Shown here: positions 13,108-24,316 of the stretch, piece by piece
Position numbering within the stretch: position 1 is the first letter of the stretch
How the letters are laid out: every line of letters starts with the position of its first letter
Assembly (NCBI GenBank): GCA_022559985.1
Contig: JAFJTR010000054.1
Location: forward strand, 124,001-188,000
Direction: 5' to 3'
Length of the DNA stretch: 64,000 nucleotides
Source: Parastagonospora avenae f. sp. tritici 18332-5
Taxonomy: Eukaryota > Ascomycota > Dothideomycetes > Pleosporales > Phaeosphaeriaceae
The notes under the pieces: model-generated
The model's database searches: none
Told to the model about the DNA's origin: nothing
What the model saw: the letters and a program-made list of their open reading frames with translations, nothing else
Made by a program: the position numbers and the translations under genes

Positions 13108-13876
13108 ATGCTCAGCGCAAATCTCGAACACGCACATTGAGAGGTCAGGATTAGTGGATGATTAGGCGCTATCGACTATCGTGTGGCAAAAGCAACGTGA
13201 AGCTCGCTAGGCCGGCGCAGTACTATGTAGAGTAGAGGAACGCAATGTAACGACTTTGATGAAGATATCTCGTGTCACATACAATGACAACTCCCTTGCG
13301 ACTGCAGTTATCTTCGGGCACGATTCTTCTTGTGGTATGCGAGGAGATCGCACAGCATCCGCTCGATAGTGTGAAGAGGAACACCAGGAGTATTTTCAAT
13401 GCAGGTAAATGTTGCAGGACGTGATGGTGTGTCAAGGCAGGGCTGATAGGTGGCGCTTTCCACGTGACCCGCACTAGCGTCTCTTGGCTCGTTAGCGCAC
13501 ACCCGAGAGGCCTAAGCGAAGGACGAAATTCACGATATCTCTCGACCTCCGAACAAGCTCACTAACCCCACGACAACACAGGTTGCAACAGAAGGCACGA
13601 CAAGGTATGCCACCTCCAGCTACAATTCCACCGCGCATCGAGTAGCCAGCATTGCGATATCGAATCCGCGCCGTTATTCTCTCCGCCGCACCACCTCACC
13701 AAAATATCGTCGCACGCAAGTCAAAACACCAACCGAGTTGCATACGATTGAGGATGACGCTGGGGAGAGAGGATGCGGTGGCGGGCTCGTAGCAATGCTG
13801 CTGCTTTGTCGCACAAATTCGAGAGGATGAATGCTAATTTTAATTGTGGACAGCAGTCTTCTGATCTATCGCAATC
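13108..13876. other. Intergenic and eS8 leader
   Basis: Contains the ureohydrolase 3' end and the eS8 promoter and leader. No coding feature is supported on either strand. A likely leader intron (13605-13853) is listed separately. Confidence 0.55.
13605..13853 (+). other. Candidate 5'-UTR intron of the eS8 gene
   Basis: AAG|GTATGC at 13605, a GCTAAT branch-like site near 13832 and TGGACAG at 13847-13853 outline a 249-nt intron that ends 23 nt before the eS8 ATG. Leader introns are common in fungal ribosomal-protein genes. This is inference from consensus only. Confidence 0.45.
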
Positions 13877-14583
13877 ATGGGGTATCTACACACACTGCTT
13901 CTCTCTCAATTCACTCGCTAACACGTCGCAGTATCTCACGAGACTCTCGCCACAAGCGTTCCGCTTCCGGTGCGAAGAGGGCATACTACCGCAAGAAGAG
14001 GTATGCATAAACCGATCGCTTCTCCAGTCATGTCTAACATGGCTTTAGGGCTTTCGAGAAGGGCCGCCAGCCTGCCAACACCCGTATTGGCGCTAAGCGT
14101 GTCCATCTTGTCCGCACCCGCGGCGGCAACCGCAAGTTCCGTGCTCTGCGTCTCGACTCCGGCAACTTCTCATGGGGCTCTGAGGGCATCGCCAAGAAGA
14201 CCCGTGTGATCGGTGTCGTCTACCACCCCTCCAACAACGAGTTGGTCCGAACCAACACCCTCACCCGCTCCGCCGTCGTCCAGATCGATGCCGCCCCCTT
14301 CAGACAATGGTACGAGGCCCACTACGGTGTCTCCCTCGGCCGCAGGAGGCAGGTCAAGGCCGGCGAGAAGGCCGAGGACATCAAGAAGTCCAACGCCGTC
14401 GCCAAGAAGCAGACCGAGCGTGTCAAGACATCCGGCAAGGTCGAGAACGCCGTTGAGAAGCAGTTCGAGGCCGGTCGTCTGTACGCGGTCGTCTCATCCC
14501 GCCCCGGCCAGAGCGGTCGCTGCGATGGATACGTCCTCGAGGGCGAGGAGCTTGCTTTCTACCAGCGTGGTCTCAGGAAGTAG
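13877..14583 (+). CDS. RPS8: 40S ribosomal protein eS8
   Basis: Component of the small ribosomal subunit, 202 residues as in other fungi. Three coding exons: 13877-13881 (only ATGGG), 13932-14000 and 14049-14583. Introns of 50 and 48 nt split the glycine-2 codon and an arginine codon. The protein opens MGISRDSRHKRSASGAKRAY and contains the conserved RGGNRKFRALRLDSGNFSWG and VVYHPSNNELVRTNTL blocks. Codon use is strongly biased to C/G-ending codons, as expected for a highly expressed gene. The start is fixed by the invariant MGISRD N-terminus. Confidence 0.97.
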
Positions 14584-15252
14584 AGGTGATATCTGTTCTC
14601 TGGTGCATCGGTCAGGTCAAAATGGGAGTTTAGTCATGTATCTGGTCTGCATAGTCGCAGGGCTTTGAAATGCACTGGGCATGATAATGCCGCTTCTAGA
14701 TATCATGAGACTATGAATAATGGTTTCTCAACGTTAAGTGATGTTCCACACTGCTGCCGTGATCGTTTGATGCTTTGACACTGTGGTGACTGTTTCAGTA
14801 CTATCATTCGTGATCGAAATGATGGCTCCCCTCCCGCCACTTGCGCAACGGAACCTCACTGATATCAGCCCACATCAATGCGTGGTGGCCTGAACTTTAT
14901 GTGATACACTCAATTGTATTGCATCCTGCAAATATGTAAGTAGTATGCAAAATCAATAAGTTCTTGCAATGAACACAGCCAGCCGATGATGTAACTTGAA
15001 CGTGCGATGAATAGCTAAAGATACTTTAAGCTCCTCCACCCAAGTTCCCAGCGCCGCTGCCAAAAAGAAAGCCGCCTTGCACCCCTGGTTGAAACTAAGT
15101 CTGCGCAACTCCTTGTCTCCATGCCCGTTGGCGAATGCTTTTTGTCGTAAGATATTCGTGTAGACGATATGCTGATAAGATAATACTGCGTGTCGTTTCG
15201 AGTGCGAGACGGAGCTGGCGGCGCCATAGTGCCACGAGATAAGCAAGTCGAA
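14584..15252. other. Intergenic, convergent 3' ends
   Basis: Lies between the 3' ends of eS8 (+) and the F-box-like gene (-). It should hold both 3' UTRs. No open frame with family features; minus-strand frames at 14953-15335 overlap in several frames. Confidence 0.55.
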
Positions 15253-16392
15253 TCACTTCCCACCCTTCTTGCACCCCTCCCAAGCCTCCACAAGCGCACT
15301 GCGAAGCTCACCGCGCTTGGCCTGCTCAACTGCATTCACAGTGGCGCTGAGCTCCCCAATATACCTCTCCCCGCCAAACACGACCCTCAGACGAATCCAC
15401 CTCGGAACCGCCTTGCCCTCTCCAGCCCCCTTCTTACCCCAATCCCTCACAATCTCACCCCTCAACCTCTTAACATACCCATCCCATTTCTCCCCCTCCT
15501 GCTTAGCCCACTGCTTACCAAAACCCCTGTTGACATCGTCAATCTCAAGAACCAACACCAAGCTCTCCACACCCCGGTAGTAATTCTTGACAACATTACA
15601 CCCGCCGTCCAACAACCAGCCCAAATCGTAGAACGAGCGCATGCGCACGGTCAGGCTGGTGATCAGGCGCTGACATCCCGGTGGGAACAGACGCACGCTG
15701 AAGTCACACGGCGGGGTGAGTTCAGTTGAGGGCCGGGGGATGGCGAAAATGTTGGCTGTGTAGAGTACGCCTTTGGCTTCGGCGAAGATTTCTTTGCTGG
15801 CGAGGAGGATGGAGGGGTTGGTGAGGGCGAAGCGGGGGAAGGGGATGCCGAGGCCGGCGACGGTGAGGTAGGCGGAGGCGCTGGCGATGCCCGGGAGGAG
15901 GACGCGGTCTTGGAACTGGGTTGAGGTGGGGTCGGGGCCGTGGGGGCCGGTGTGCTTCTGGTGGAGGCAGATTAGGGCGGGGATGGTGAGGAGGTGGTGG
16001 TAGATTTTGTTGCGGATGGAGACGGGGAGTTCGAGGAAGCGGAAAGGCTCAGTGACGGCGGGAGCTTTGATGGGAGTAGTCAGGAGATGTTGGAGCTCGG
16101 TGGTGTTGGACTTGGGCGAGGAGATGGAGGGAGCGGGTGAAGCAGGCTCGGTGCTGATGGTGGGAGAGAGCGTCAATTCTTCGGAGTCGCTGAGCTCGAT
16201 GTCGGAGGCCTCTTGAGGATCGTCGAGAAGCTCGGTCAGCGATTCGCCCTCTTTGACGAGAGTTGAACGGCTGGGTTTGGCGCTGGCGACCTTGATGCCA
16301 TCGAAGCTATCCCGCTTGTCGAAACCTGCTGTGGGAGGAGGCGTGAGGGGATACGAGAGCTGAGGAGGCGGAGGAGTCGAACGGTCCATCAT
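15253..16392 (-). CDS. F-box/2EXR-like hypothetical protein
   Basis: Single-exon, 379-residue protein. The first ~115 residues are disordered (Ser/Pro/Thr/Glu-rich). At residues 117-135 comes FRFLELPVSIRNKIYHHLL, the leucine-rich LP-x(3)-RN-x-IY motif of fungal F-box-like/2EXR proteins, followed by an alpha/beta region with no catalytic signature. Fungi carry many such proteins; true F-box members recruit substrates to SCF ligases, but Skp1 binding cannot be shown here. A second gene with the same motif lies at 49463-50929. Either of the two adjacent Met codons at 16392 or 16389 could initiate. Confidence 0.75.
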   Translation of the reverse strand: MMDRSTPPPPQLSYPLTPPPTAGFDKRDSFDGIKVASAKPSRSTLVKEGESLTELLDDPQEASDIELSDSEELTLSPTISTEPASPAPSISSPKSNTTELQHLLTTPIKAPAVTEPFRFLELPVSIRNKIYHHLLTIPALICLHQKHTGPHGPDPTSTQFQDRVLLPGIASASAYLTVAGLGIPFPRFALTNPSILLASKEIFAEAKGVLYTANIFAIPRPSTELTPPCDFSVRLFPPGCQRLITSLTVRMRSFYDLGWLLDGGCNVVKNYYRGVESLVLVLEIDDVNRGFGKQWAKQEGEKWDGYVKRLRGEIVRDWGKKGAGEGKAVPRWIRLRVVFGGERYIGELSATVNAVEQAKRGELRSALVEAWEGCKKGGK

Positions 16393-17442
16393 CGTGACTA
16401 AGTAGTAGTTGACTTGCGGATTGAAGATAGTCGTTCCTGAAGTTGTATGCCGGAAAGTAGAGCTTGCTCAAAAAATACTTGGAGGACGGTGAGTAAGACG
16501 GACGCCGTAGATCTTATACGTGGACCGGAATGAAGGTGAAGTCGTCTTGATAAGCGGAGACCTGTAATACCGTGGCGACGCATGGACGGCAAGTGAAGGT
16601 GAGATGAGGGCGGATCGAGAGACAATTGCTTGTTGTCTTAGACACACAAACACATCGTACATGATTTCCAACGCGGCACCACGAGAGCGAGAAGACTGAC
16701 ATGTAGGCCGAACAATGAGGTGTAGAGGTTCTGTGAAGTATATCATAGGTATCTTGATACGAGGACGTGAAATGAAGTGTGGCATTTGCCTGACAGAGAG
16801 TGCGAACATGAAGCACAGAAATTACCTTTACATCTTACCTCGACAACTACTCTCACTTGGAAATTTCTCGCCACCAAAGTGAGCTATTCGTGCTATCGGC
16901 GTTCGTTTTGCTGGAGGCCGTCTATGTGAGCTCTTCGTGCCAGGTATCGCGAGAGTTCATCATGATGCCGGCTCTGCGCAAATGGGCAGCTTCAGCAGCA
17001 CCGCTTCTTGGGATATACACGGCGCCGTTCAGCTCCATGTACTTAACTAATTGACTCATGAACGTAAGTAGCCAGTGATATGAGCGAGAGCCCGGCATAT
17101 GCATAGTGATGTTGTGTTCGGTCCAAAGAGTGCAGGTACACATATACGAATTGGTGTAGCGCTGGTATTCGGATGCGGCCATGCTCCATGAGGCGACGTC
17201 AACGACACCCTAAAAGTCATAATGAAGCTACACAGCTGACCGCAATACACCAGAAGTTGGAGAGTTTTGTCTGAAGTCAAAATCACGAATGTCAGTTGGG
17301 TGTTCTGAAGTTACCCGTCCCAAAACAGCCTAGCCGCCCATCGTGCCGAGCCCGGGAGAAACTGCAACTCATCGTAACAATACCACCTCCAAGCTCGCCC
17401 AGCTCCCCCAACACGACAAAACCCATCTCCTCTCTACCCACC
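16393..17442. other. Divergent intergenic region (F-box-like / OSCP)
   Basis: The two flanking genes diverge, so this should contain both promoters. Many short minus-strand frames (16398-16816) are mutually overlapping and carry no motifs. Just before the OSCP start the sequence becomes C-rich and pyrimidine-rich. Confidence 0.55.
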
Positions 17443-18270
17443 ATGTCCGCCGCCCGCGCCTTCAGCACTGCTTTCCGGGCCGCAGCGCCCCGGGCCCCCC
17501 TCGCCGCCCGCGTCGCCGGCATCCGCAACTACGCCGCCGCAGCGCCCACCGGTGCAGCCAACAAGCCGCCCGTCGCCCTTTTCGGCGTCGATGGAACATA
17601 TGCTAGCGCCCTGGTACGATTTCCTGGACAGCAATTGGACCGGAGGAATGATGGTGGGGGATGAATTGGAGCTCGCATAGCTAACAACTCGCAGTACACG
17701 GCCGCTTCAAAAACCAACGCCCTCGACCCGACCGCCAAGTCTCTCGAGACGCTCTCCGCGCTCTTCAAAAAGGACCCCAAGCTCGTCGAGGTTCTCGGCG
17801 CGCCCACCCTGAGCGTCTCCGACAAGCAGCAGATTGTCCAGGAATTGCAGAAGAACCTGGGCAGCCAGGATAAGGAGGGCATTGTCAAGAACTTCCTCCA
17901 GACGCTGGCGCAGAATAACAGGCTGGGTGTGCTTGCGGGTGTCGTGGATAAGTTTGGCGTGTTGATGGGCGCGCATAGGGGGGAGGTTGAGTTGACTGTT
18001 ACCAGCGCTACCGTATGTACATTTCAGGAATTGGGGATGGAGATGGGAACTGACATAGTACAGCCCCTCGACAACCGCACGCTCAGCCGCCTCGAGGCCG
18101 CGATCCACAAGTCCGAGTACGTCGCCAACGGCCAGAAGCTCAAGGTTGTGTCCAAGGTCAACCCGGAGATCCGCGGCGGATTGATTGTCGAAATTGCCGA
18201 CCGCACCATTGATCTTTCCGTGTCAGCGAAGATGGCGAAGATGAACAAGCTTCTCAAGGACACTTTGTAA
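17443..18270 (+). CDS. ATP5: Mitochondrial F1Fo ATP synthase subunit 5 (OSCP)
   Basis: Oligomycin-sensitivity-conferring protein of the peripheral stalk of ATP synthase; 231 residues. Exons 17443-17613, 17695-18012 and 18064-18270, both introns in phase 0. An Arg/Ala-rich presequence (MSAARAFSTAFRAAAPRAPL) targets the matrix; the mature part begins near YAAAAPT. Conserved landmarks include FGVDGTYASALY, ALFKKDPKL, NFLQTLAQNNRLGVL and the C-terminal IRGGLIVEIADRTIDLSVSA block diagnostic of OSCP/delta subunits. The start lies inside a longer open frame; the ATG at 17443 is chosen because the presequence starts there. Confidence 0.96.
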
Positions 18271-18396
18271 ATATAGCGCGAGTTCCATATCGCCAGACAA
18301 GTTGGGGAGGTGTAGACGAGTGAGGTGCGAATGTGTATTCTAAGATTCCAGTCATCGTCTGTGGGCAAATGAAAACATCATTCTCGTTTTTGCTTC

Positions 18397-19941
18397 CTAT
18401 TGTAGCTTGCAATACTCCCGCCCATGCTCAACCTGCCACCTGCACAACCCCACCTCGACCACCATGCTCAAAAACCCCGCAATGCATATCCCCGCCGAAT
18501 CACTCACGCTCGTCGCGCCCAGACTAAACTCTCTATCCTCGCTCTTCACATTATCCGTAATCTCCGCAAATGTACTGACATAAACCAACCCGCCCAGCAA
18601 TCCCTCCCAGAAGATAAACGCGCACACGATGTAATAGCTCGGTATGAAGTCGAACATGGCGTGCAGCGTGAGTATCATCAGATTGGCGATTTGCAGGAAA
18701 GACGGGGTGTAGAGGTGGTGGATGCGGATAAACGGCGTCGAGGAGCGCGAGATGAAGACGCCGACTTGGTAGATTGTTTGGTAGGTGCTGTAGAAGGAGC
18801 GGTAGTGGGTGAAGGGGGAGGAGGCGAGGGGGAAGAGGAGTGTCGGGGCAACGCCTTGGTTGATGGTGTATTCGGCGATGTAGACGAGGAGGAGGGGGAG
18901 CATGCTATGGGGTGTTAGTGGTCGAGTTTGGGGGGGACGGGGGGACGTACTAAGGGAAGAAGAGGCTGCGGGCGCGGTGGAGGTTGGCTTTGAAGCTGTG
19001 TAGAGCTGCGGCTGCTTTGGGGATTGAGGTTGAGTGTGTGGACGACGACAAAAGCCCAGCTTGCTCTTCTTCGTGCTCTGTTTCGTCGTTGTCGTCTTCG
19101 ACACCATCAATCGCCTCGTATCCTCCACTCTTTGCTACGCCGGCGCGGAGGGGTCCAAGTGGGAGCACAACGAAGAAGCTGAACACCATGATCAGAGGTA
19201 AGAAAGCGAAGACGAGCAGACTGGTCCGCGGATCGATGTGCAGTGTGTTGGTCGCAAGGGCGTATGCTCCAGCACCGATTAGACCAGCTCCGCCAGTGCC
19301 AGATCCCCATGCCGCCAGCGCAAAGTGGCCGTAGTAGTGTGTGAGACTGAGGAAGCTGAGCTCGCCGCCTCCACTGCTGAGACTAGCCAGCATCACGCCA
19401 CACATTTTGATCGCAATGGTCCTCGAGTCTTGCAGCGGAGGCGTCAGGGCAATGATGAACATGCCGCATGCTGAAAGAGCCACGCAGATCAGGATGCGCA
19501 GGCTATATGGTATCTTATGGATAAAGTAGGGGGCGCATAGCTTGGTGAGGAACGAGGGTATAACGTCGCATAGGAGTACTACGCCCTTGGGTACGGCAGG
19601 GCCTACGAGGTCGAGTGCAGCGGAGAGAATGATCACGTAAAGGACATTGTTGATGAGGCCTACAGGATGTTAGTTCTGGCTAACGGTATGCAAGCTTCAC
19701 GGATGGAGTAGGCAGACTAGAGTCAACCCCTCATCAGACTGCCTCCTCTGGGGCGCATCTGCGGTTTGGTGCGTGGTGGCTCGCAGACCCATCCTCATCC
19801 AACAGAACGTGTCGCGTGCGTACCAAAGAGCCAGAAGGCGGCGCACACCCGCGGGTCCGCGCCGTGGAAGACGGCTTTCAAGCGGGCACGGTAGGTGGCC
19901 CAGGAGGCAGCAGGAGAGCCTGGCATCGGGAGGAGTGGCAT
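18397..19941 (-). CDS. BTN1: BTN1/CLN3 (battenin) vacuolar/lysosomal membrane protein
   Basis: Multi-pass vacuolar protein homologous to human CLN3, linked to vacuolar pH and amino-acid homeostasis. Three exons: 19941-19824, 19659-18951 and 18904-18397, giving 444 residues. Exon 1 ends ADPRVCAAFWLFG and joins LINNVLYVIILSAALDLVGP, the hallmark first membrane segment. Exon 2 ends SLFFPY and exon 3 continues MLPLLLVYIAEYTINQGV; the C-terminus has EFSLGATSVSDSAGICIAGF and GLCRWQVEHG, also typical of the family. Introns of 164 and 46 nt, phases consistent. An acidic loop (EDDNDETEHEEEQAGLL) lies mid-protein. Arranged head-to-head with RXT3. Confidence 0.93.
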
Positions 19942-20546
19942 GGAGATTCACTGCGGGCTGCGGGCTCCCATAGCAAGTTGCTAGTGAGGCGCGGCTCGGG
20001 GCACGTCAAGGTGCAGGTGACAAGGCTGAGGGGGAGCTGGCCTCGAACCTCGCAGCGAAGATCCGTCTCACCGCCCCAGGAACGCTGCAGGGGTGAGCTG
20101 CGCGGCAAGCAGCAAGTTTCCCGAGCGCCATGGAACGTGCTCCCGCGATGGGCAGTTGACGGCGACAGATTGGGCCATGGCTGGGGCGGGTGGTACGCGC
20201 ATTCTCTGCGGGCGGCCGCCTTTGTGCTGGCTGCGAGTGGATTACGCGCTCTCTTGTAGCCCCAGCTGCCCATCACATCATAATGGTCGAGAAACTCGGG
20301 TCGCACCTGCAGCGCGGCGGGGCTGTCATCCCTGCAAGCCACAGCGACAGGGAACCGTGCACTTTGGTCGCTTTCCTCGCAGATGGTGCGGAGTGCTCTT
20401 CTCTCTGCTCTTGTTGAAAGCGGACGCTTCCTGTTGCTTTGTGTCTTCACGCTCGGCTTCAACGACAAGTCGGCCAAGTTCCTTGGTCCGCCCACGCTCA
20501 GCAAGATCAGCCCCATCTCAGATGCGCCCAGATCGACAGGTACACC
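19942..20546. promoter_or_regulatory. Bidirectional promoter region BTN1 / RXT3
   Basis: 605 bases separate the two divergent start codons. The stretch is unusually GC-rich and produces long accidental frames on both strands, including a 316-codon minus-strand frame that runs antisense into RXT3. No TATA box is evident near either start. Confidence 0.5.
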
Positions 20547-23500
20547 ATGGACGCCCGTCAACCTGCCTTCCAACGACCGCCCGACCGTCCTATGATCCAT
20601 AATCCGAACCACCAGCCCTCGCCGCAGACGTACGCCGGCTACGCTCCCCCGACTTCGCAGCCACAGCAGCCTCTGCACGTTCCCTTCTCGCAAGACCCGT
20701 ACGCAGCGGCCCGACGCGACCCATTCCTCCCCACGACCGCACAACACGTCCGACGCAGCAGTCAGGGCATTTCGGGAGGAGACAATACGCTGCAAGCCCA
20801 GGCTGAGCGGCAGGGCAGCTGGACACACACAGGTACGGAACGCTTTCTAGATTTTGTCTCAGGCACACGCTTCGTGCTACGTCTGTCTGGCCGTCCATGT
20901 CTCGGGTGTCCCAGTTGAGCCGTGGAGGCACGAACTGCAGCCCCAGCACGCCGCAGATGGACGGGTTCCGGGGTCTCTGGCATGTTTGGAAACGAGCATG
21001 CAGGGTTCTGGGGACTGTTCAGATTGCTTCAACTGGCAGGCTCGTTCGCCATCCAGGCGCAGTGGGGACATGTCCAGAGCATTGTGGGTGGAGGCGAGTG
21101 GTTGCTGTGTGCGGAGCGCTACTTCTTGCATGACACGTCGAATGCAGAAGCTCCAGCATGTGCGCAGTGACAGCTCACAGTTCACCGCCTGTTGCAATGC
21201 GCCTGGATGTTTTTGGTGCACGATGCAGTCTCTGAACGGAGACTGCGGACGGCGCTGCATGCATCTGGTCTCGTGCAGCACGGCAATGCGCTGCGCTGGA
21301 CCGCCTCTATTTGGCGGTGCGCGCATGCTGGTGGCTGGCGGCCATTTTGCCATGGTTTTCTCCACACATGTGGCTCGCCTCCAGGGCTGGCTAATGCAGG
21401 ATCCACACGCTATCCCCCTTCTGAAAAATCGCGACGGCTGATCGATTGCTAGCGCGTCCAAACCATGGGATTCACTATGGAGCCCAGCATCACCACTCCC
21501 AGACGGGCCCTCCACCACCGCCATCCATGAGCGCGTCAAACAATAATCCCACCCCGTCGCAGTACGGCTTCGATGCTGCGCGCAGAGGCTCGCTCAACGG
21601 CGGCAGCCCCCCGACCCCCTATGGAGGTAACGCGCCCCGCTTTCACAAGCCCAGCTTCGTCTCAAGCTAACTGCGATTCTCCTGTAGCTCCATCCCATGA
21701 CACTCCTGCGCCGCCATCCTTTGCGCGACCACACATGCCCCCGCCATCATCGCCCCAGCAGCACCACGCATCGCAGCCGCAACGCGCCCCATACGCTTCG
21801 AATTTTGGCGCCAACAGAGAGCTCCCGGGACTAGGCTCGGCGCATCGTCCGGGCAGCAGCATGTCCATCTCATCCCTTATCGGCGGCGGTGATGCAGGTG
21901 CACCCGCGCAGACATCACAATCACTGTCGTCACCCGCCACAAACGCGCAGTCCATCGCTAGTCACAGCATGCAGCCACCGTCGCCGCGCCGCGCCCTGCC
22001 CCCCGGTCAACGATCAGACTTCGCACCATTTCCGCGCCAGCCATCACCCGATCGAAGCATGTATGGCGGCAACGCGTCAAGACCACCGGGCGGGCAAAAT
22101 TTCTCGGCAGGATCTCCATCGCGGTCCTACAGCAATCAAGGGTCTCCAGAGCTTGGCCGACAGTCGTTGCCTCCATCAAACCAGACGTACAAGTTCCTTG
22201 GCCAGCGACTGTACGGACAGATGCCGAATGATCCCGTCGCACGAGACCACCAACAAACTGCTGCAAACGTGCCCCCGAGGCCGAACAGCCAGCCCACGGG
22301 CCCAGTGGCAGCTCGCGATAATGGCAGACCCCCGTATGATGCTATGGCGGGTCGGCGCGGCGCATACGGGCCACCCGAAGAGCGGCGACGAACGCTTGGA
22401 GAATCTCACCACGCGAGACCAAACACCGCGGAGCTTCTAGGCACAGCTAGTCAAGGCCCAACGGCTAGAGACAGGCCCACGACGGTACAGCCCGTGTCGC
22501 AATCCGCTTTCAGCCCTCCTCGGGACCAGCACGTGATGCCTGGTCCGAACGATCCACCCCGCAGTCTTTGGCGCCATTCTGCACCCGTCGACGCGCCTCG
22601 CGATGCCATCGACAGTCGGAGAGAGGATCTCGCCGCATCGCAGCGTCCCTACGGGCCTTACCCCTCCCCGTCACATGCGCCCTCGCGCTACGATGGACAG
22701 AGTGGTGAAGCTATGGCTCAGCAGCGAAGTATGGACCGCTTGAACAACCGCGTAGTCGAACAGTACCACGCTGCGCCGACCTCAGATCCGAACTCCCTCG
22801 ACCGCCAAAAGACAGAACCTCTTGCTCGGTCACTGTCGTCCAGGTCGCTATACGAATATCCGCGCAGAATGGGCGAGGAGATGCAACATTCGAAGTCACA
22901 CATCGGCTTTGGCCTGGAAGCAAGCAGGAGAACGGGTCGTGCTTCTCCACTGCCACAAGCTGTGCAGGGAGCGCAAGCGCAGCCCATGTCAATTGGCAAA
23001 GATCCTGGCATCAAGAGCGAGTTTGGACGCATGTTCTCTGGTCTCGGCAGCGGTCTCGGATCATCTACCCCATCGCGTGGTAGCCCACTACCACACAACG
23101 GGCAAGGCCCCTTTGCACAGGACCCCGAGTCTGGAGATATGATGATGAGGTTACAGCGCGTAAACTCGCAGCAGGGCAGAAAGCCCAAGCGCGTCAAGGA
23201 CGAGGATGTCTTTGATGCCGATAGCAACGATGGACGAGGTACACCTGGTGTCAGAGGGGCGAAGCGCAACAAGCATGCGCATGCGGGCCATCACCACCAT
23301 CATGTGCCGCATCACCAGTAAGTTCTTCTCGATACCAAAATCTATAAATGTACTAACAGAACAGTCACCATCATCACCATCATCATCACAAGCCCGACGA
23401 CGAAGTGCTTCAATCCAACACATCCACTCCACTCAACGGACGACAGGGCAGTCTTCCGCAGAACGGCCCCGGCCAAGCAGTACACCACCACCATCACATC

Positions 23501-24316
23501 CAGGGTACACCACACCATCATCACCACCACCATGCGCCCCGAGGTGGACCACAAGGCCCGCCGCCCGTAACTAAGATGCCAATCAAAATCCATGATATCC
23601 AACCTGTCCTTGAAGAGGCTGCGAAATACCCTCGTAGACACCTGGGATCCCGCCTGTATGAAACAACAACCGAGTTGCCCAAGCCCAACTCATCTCTGGA
23701 CGACCAATTTGGCTATGCTTCTAAACCAAAACGTTTGCCTCGGTTTGAGGTCAACCCTATCAACTGCACCTTTACTATTCGCGTGCCTAGATTTTTCTTA
23801 AAGCCGCGGCAACGACAGCACATTGTCCTTGAACGGCATCTCTGGGGCGCTCGTGTATACCGCGACGACTCGGATCCGATTGCCGCTGCCATACACTCTG
23901 GGTGGATTCGCGGAGAATGGGACGAGACAGTCGATGTGACCATGCTTGATCCGCGTATTACAGCTCCAAATGACGCCAAAGATGCCGACGATACCCTCAC
24001 CAAGCCTCCAGCTGCACCTGTCACTCCTCCTGTCGATATGGACCTACAGATTGAAATTCTCATCCTCCCCCAGTTGCAAGAGTACGAGGGGACAGTCGAA
24101 TATGGCATCTCCAGCAAAAAGGGCAAGGCGCACGAGGGCCTCAGTTTTATGATCAACAAGGTCAGATGGGTAGAGGAAGTCTTTGGCAGCCGAGGCCAAG
24201 AACGCACCGCCGCTGCTCTGAAGCGCCGACTTGACGCTGGTGCCTCGCTTTTGGCACTCAAGAGCGGATTCGACGACACCCACCGAGCGAACGGGATGGC
24301 GCAACTGCTTGTTTGA
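20547..24316 (+). CDS. RXT3: Rxt3-family subunit of the Rpd3L histone deacetylase complex
   Basis: Chromatin protein of the large Rpd3 deacetylase complex. Four exons: 20547-20832, 21453-21626, 21688-23317 and 23365-24316; 1,013 residues with consistent phases. The first ~720 residues are low-complexity (Pro/Ser/Gln/Arg-rich) and probably disordered, then come His-rich tracts, including 11 consecutive histidines encoded across intron 3. The conserved Rxt3 domain is at the C-terminus: FEVNPINCTFTIRVPRFFL, ERHLWGARVYRDDSDPIAAA, IHSGWIRGEW and QIEILILPQLQEYEGTVEYG. Intron 1 is 620 nt, far longer than the other introns in this window. The start ATG at 20547 has context ACACCATGG; exon 1 has no domain to confirm it. 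Confidence 0.88.
23280..23540 (+). repeat. CAC/CAT codon repeat encoding poly-histidine tracts
   Basis: Imperfect CAC/CAT trinucleotide runs inside RXT3 encode three histidine clusters: one ending exon 3, one opening exon 4 (8 codons at 23366-23389) and two shorter runs at about 23483-23534. The first two fuse after splicing into 11 histidines. Confidence 0.85.

Noticed and set aside
19878..20828. 316-codon minus-strand open frame across the BTN1/RXT3 promoter and RXT3 exon 1
   Set aside because: It overlaps the BTN1 first exon and RXT3 exon 1 in other frames, has no motif, and the region is GC-rich, which lengthens chance frames.
20877..21539. 220-codon minus-strand open frame inside RXT3 intron 1
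   Set aside because: Cys/Arg/Ser-rich composition typical of antisense GC-rich DNA; no domain, no splice logic.
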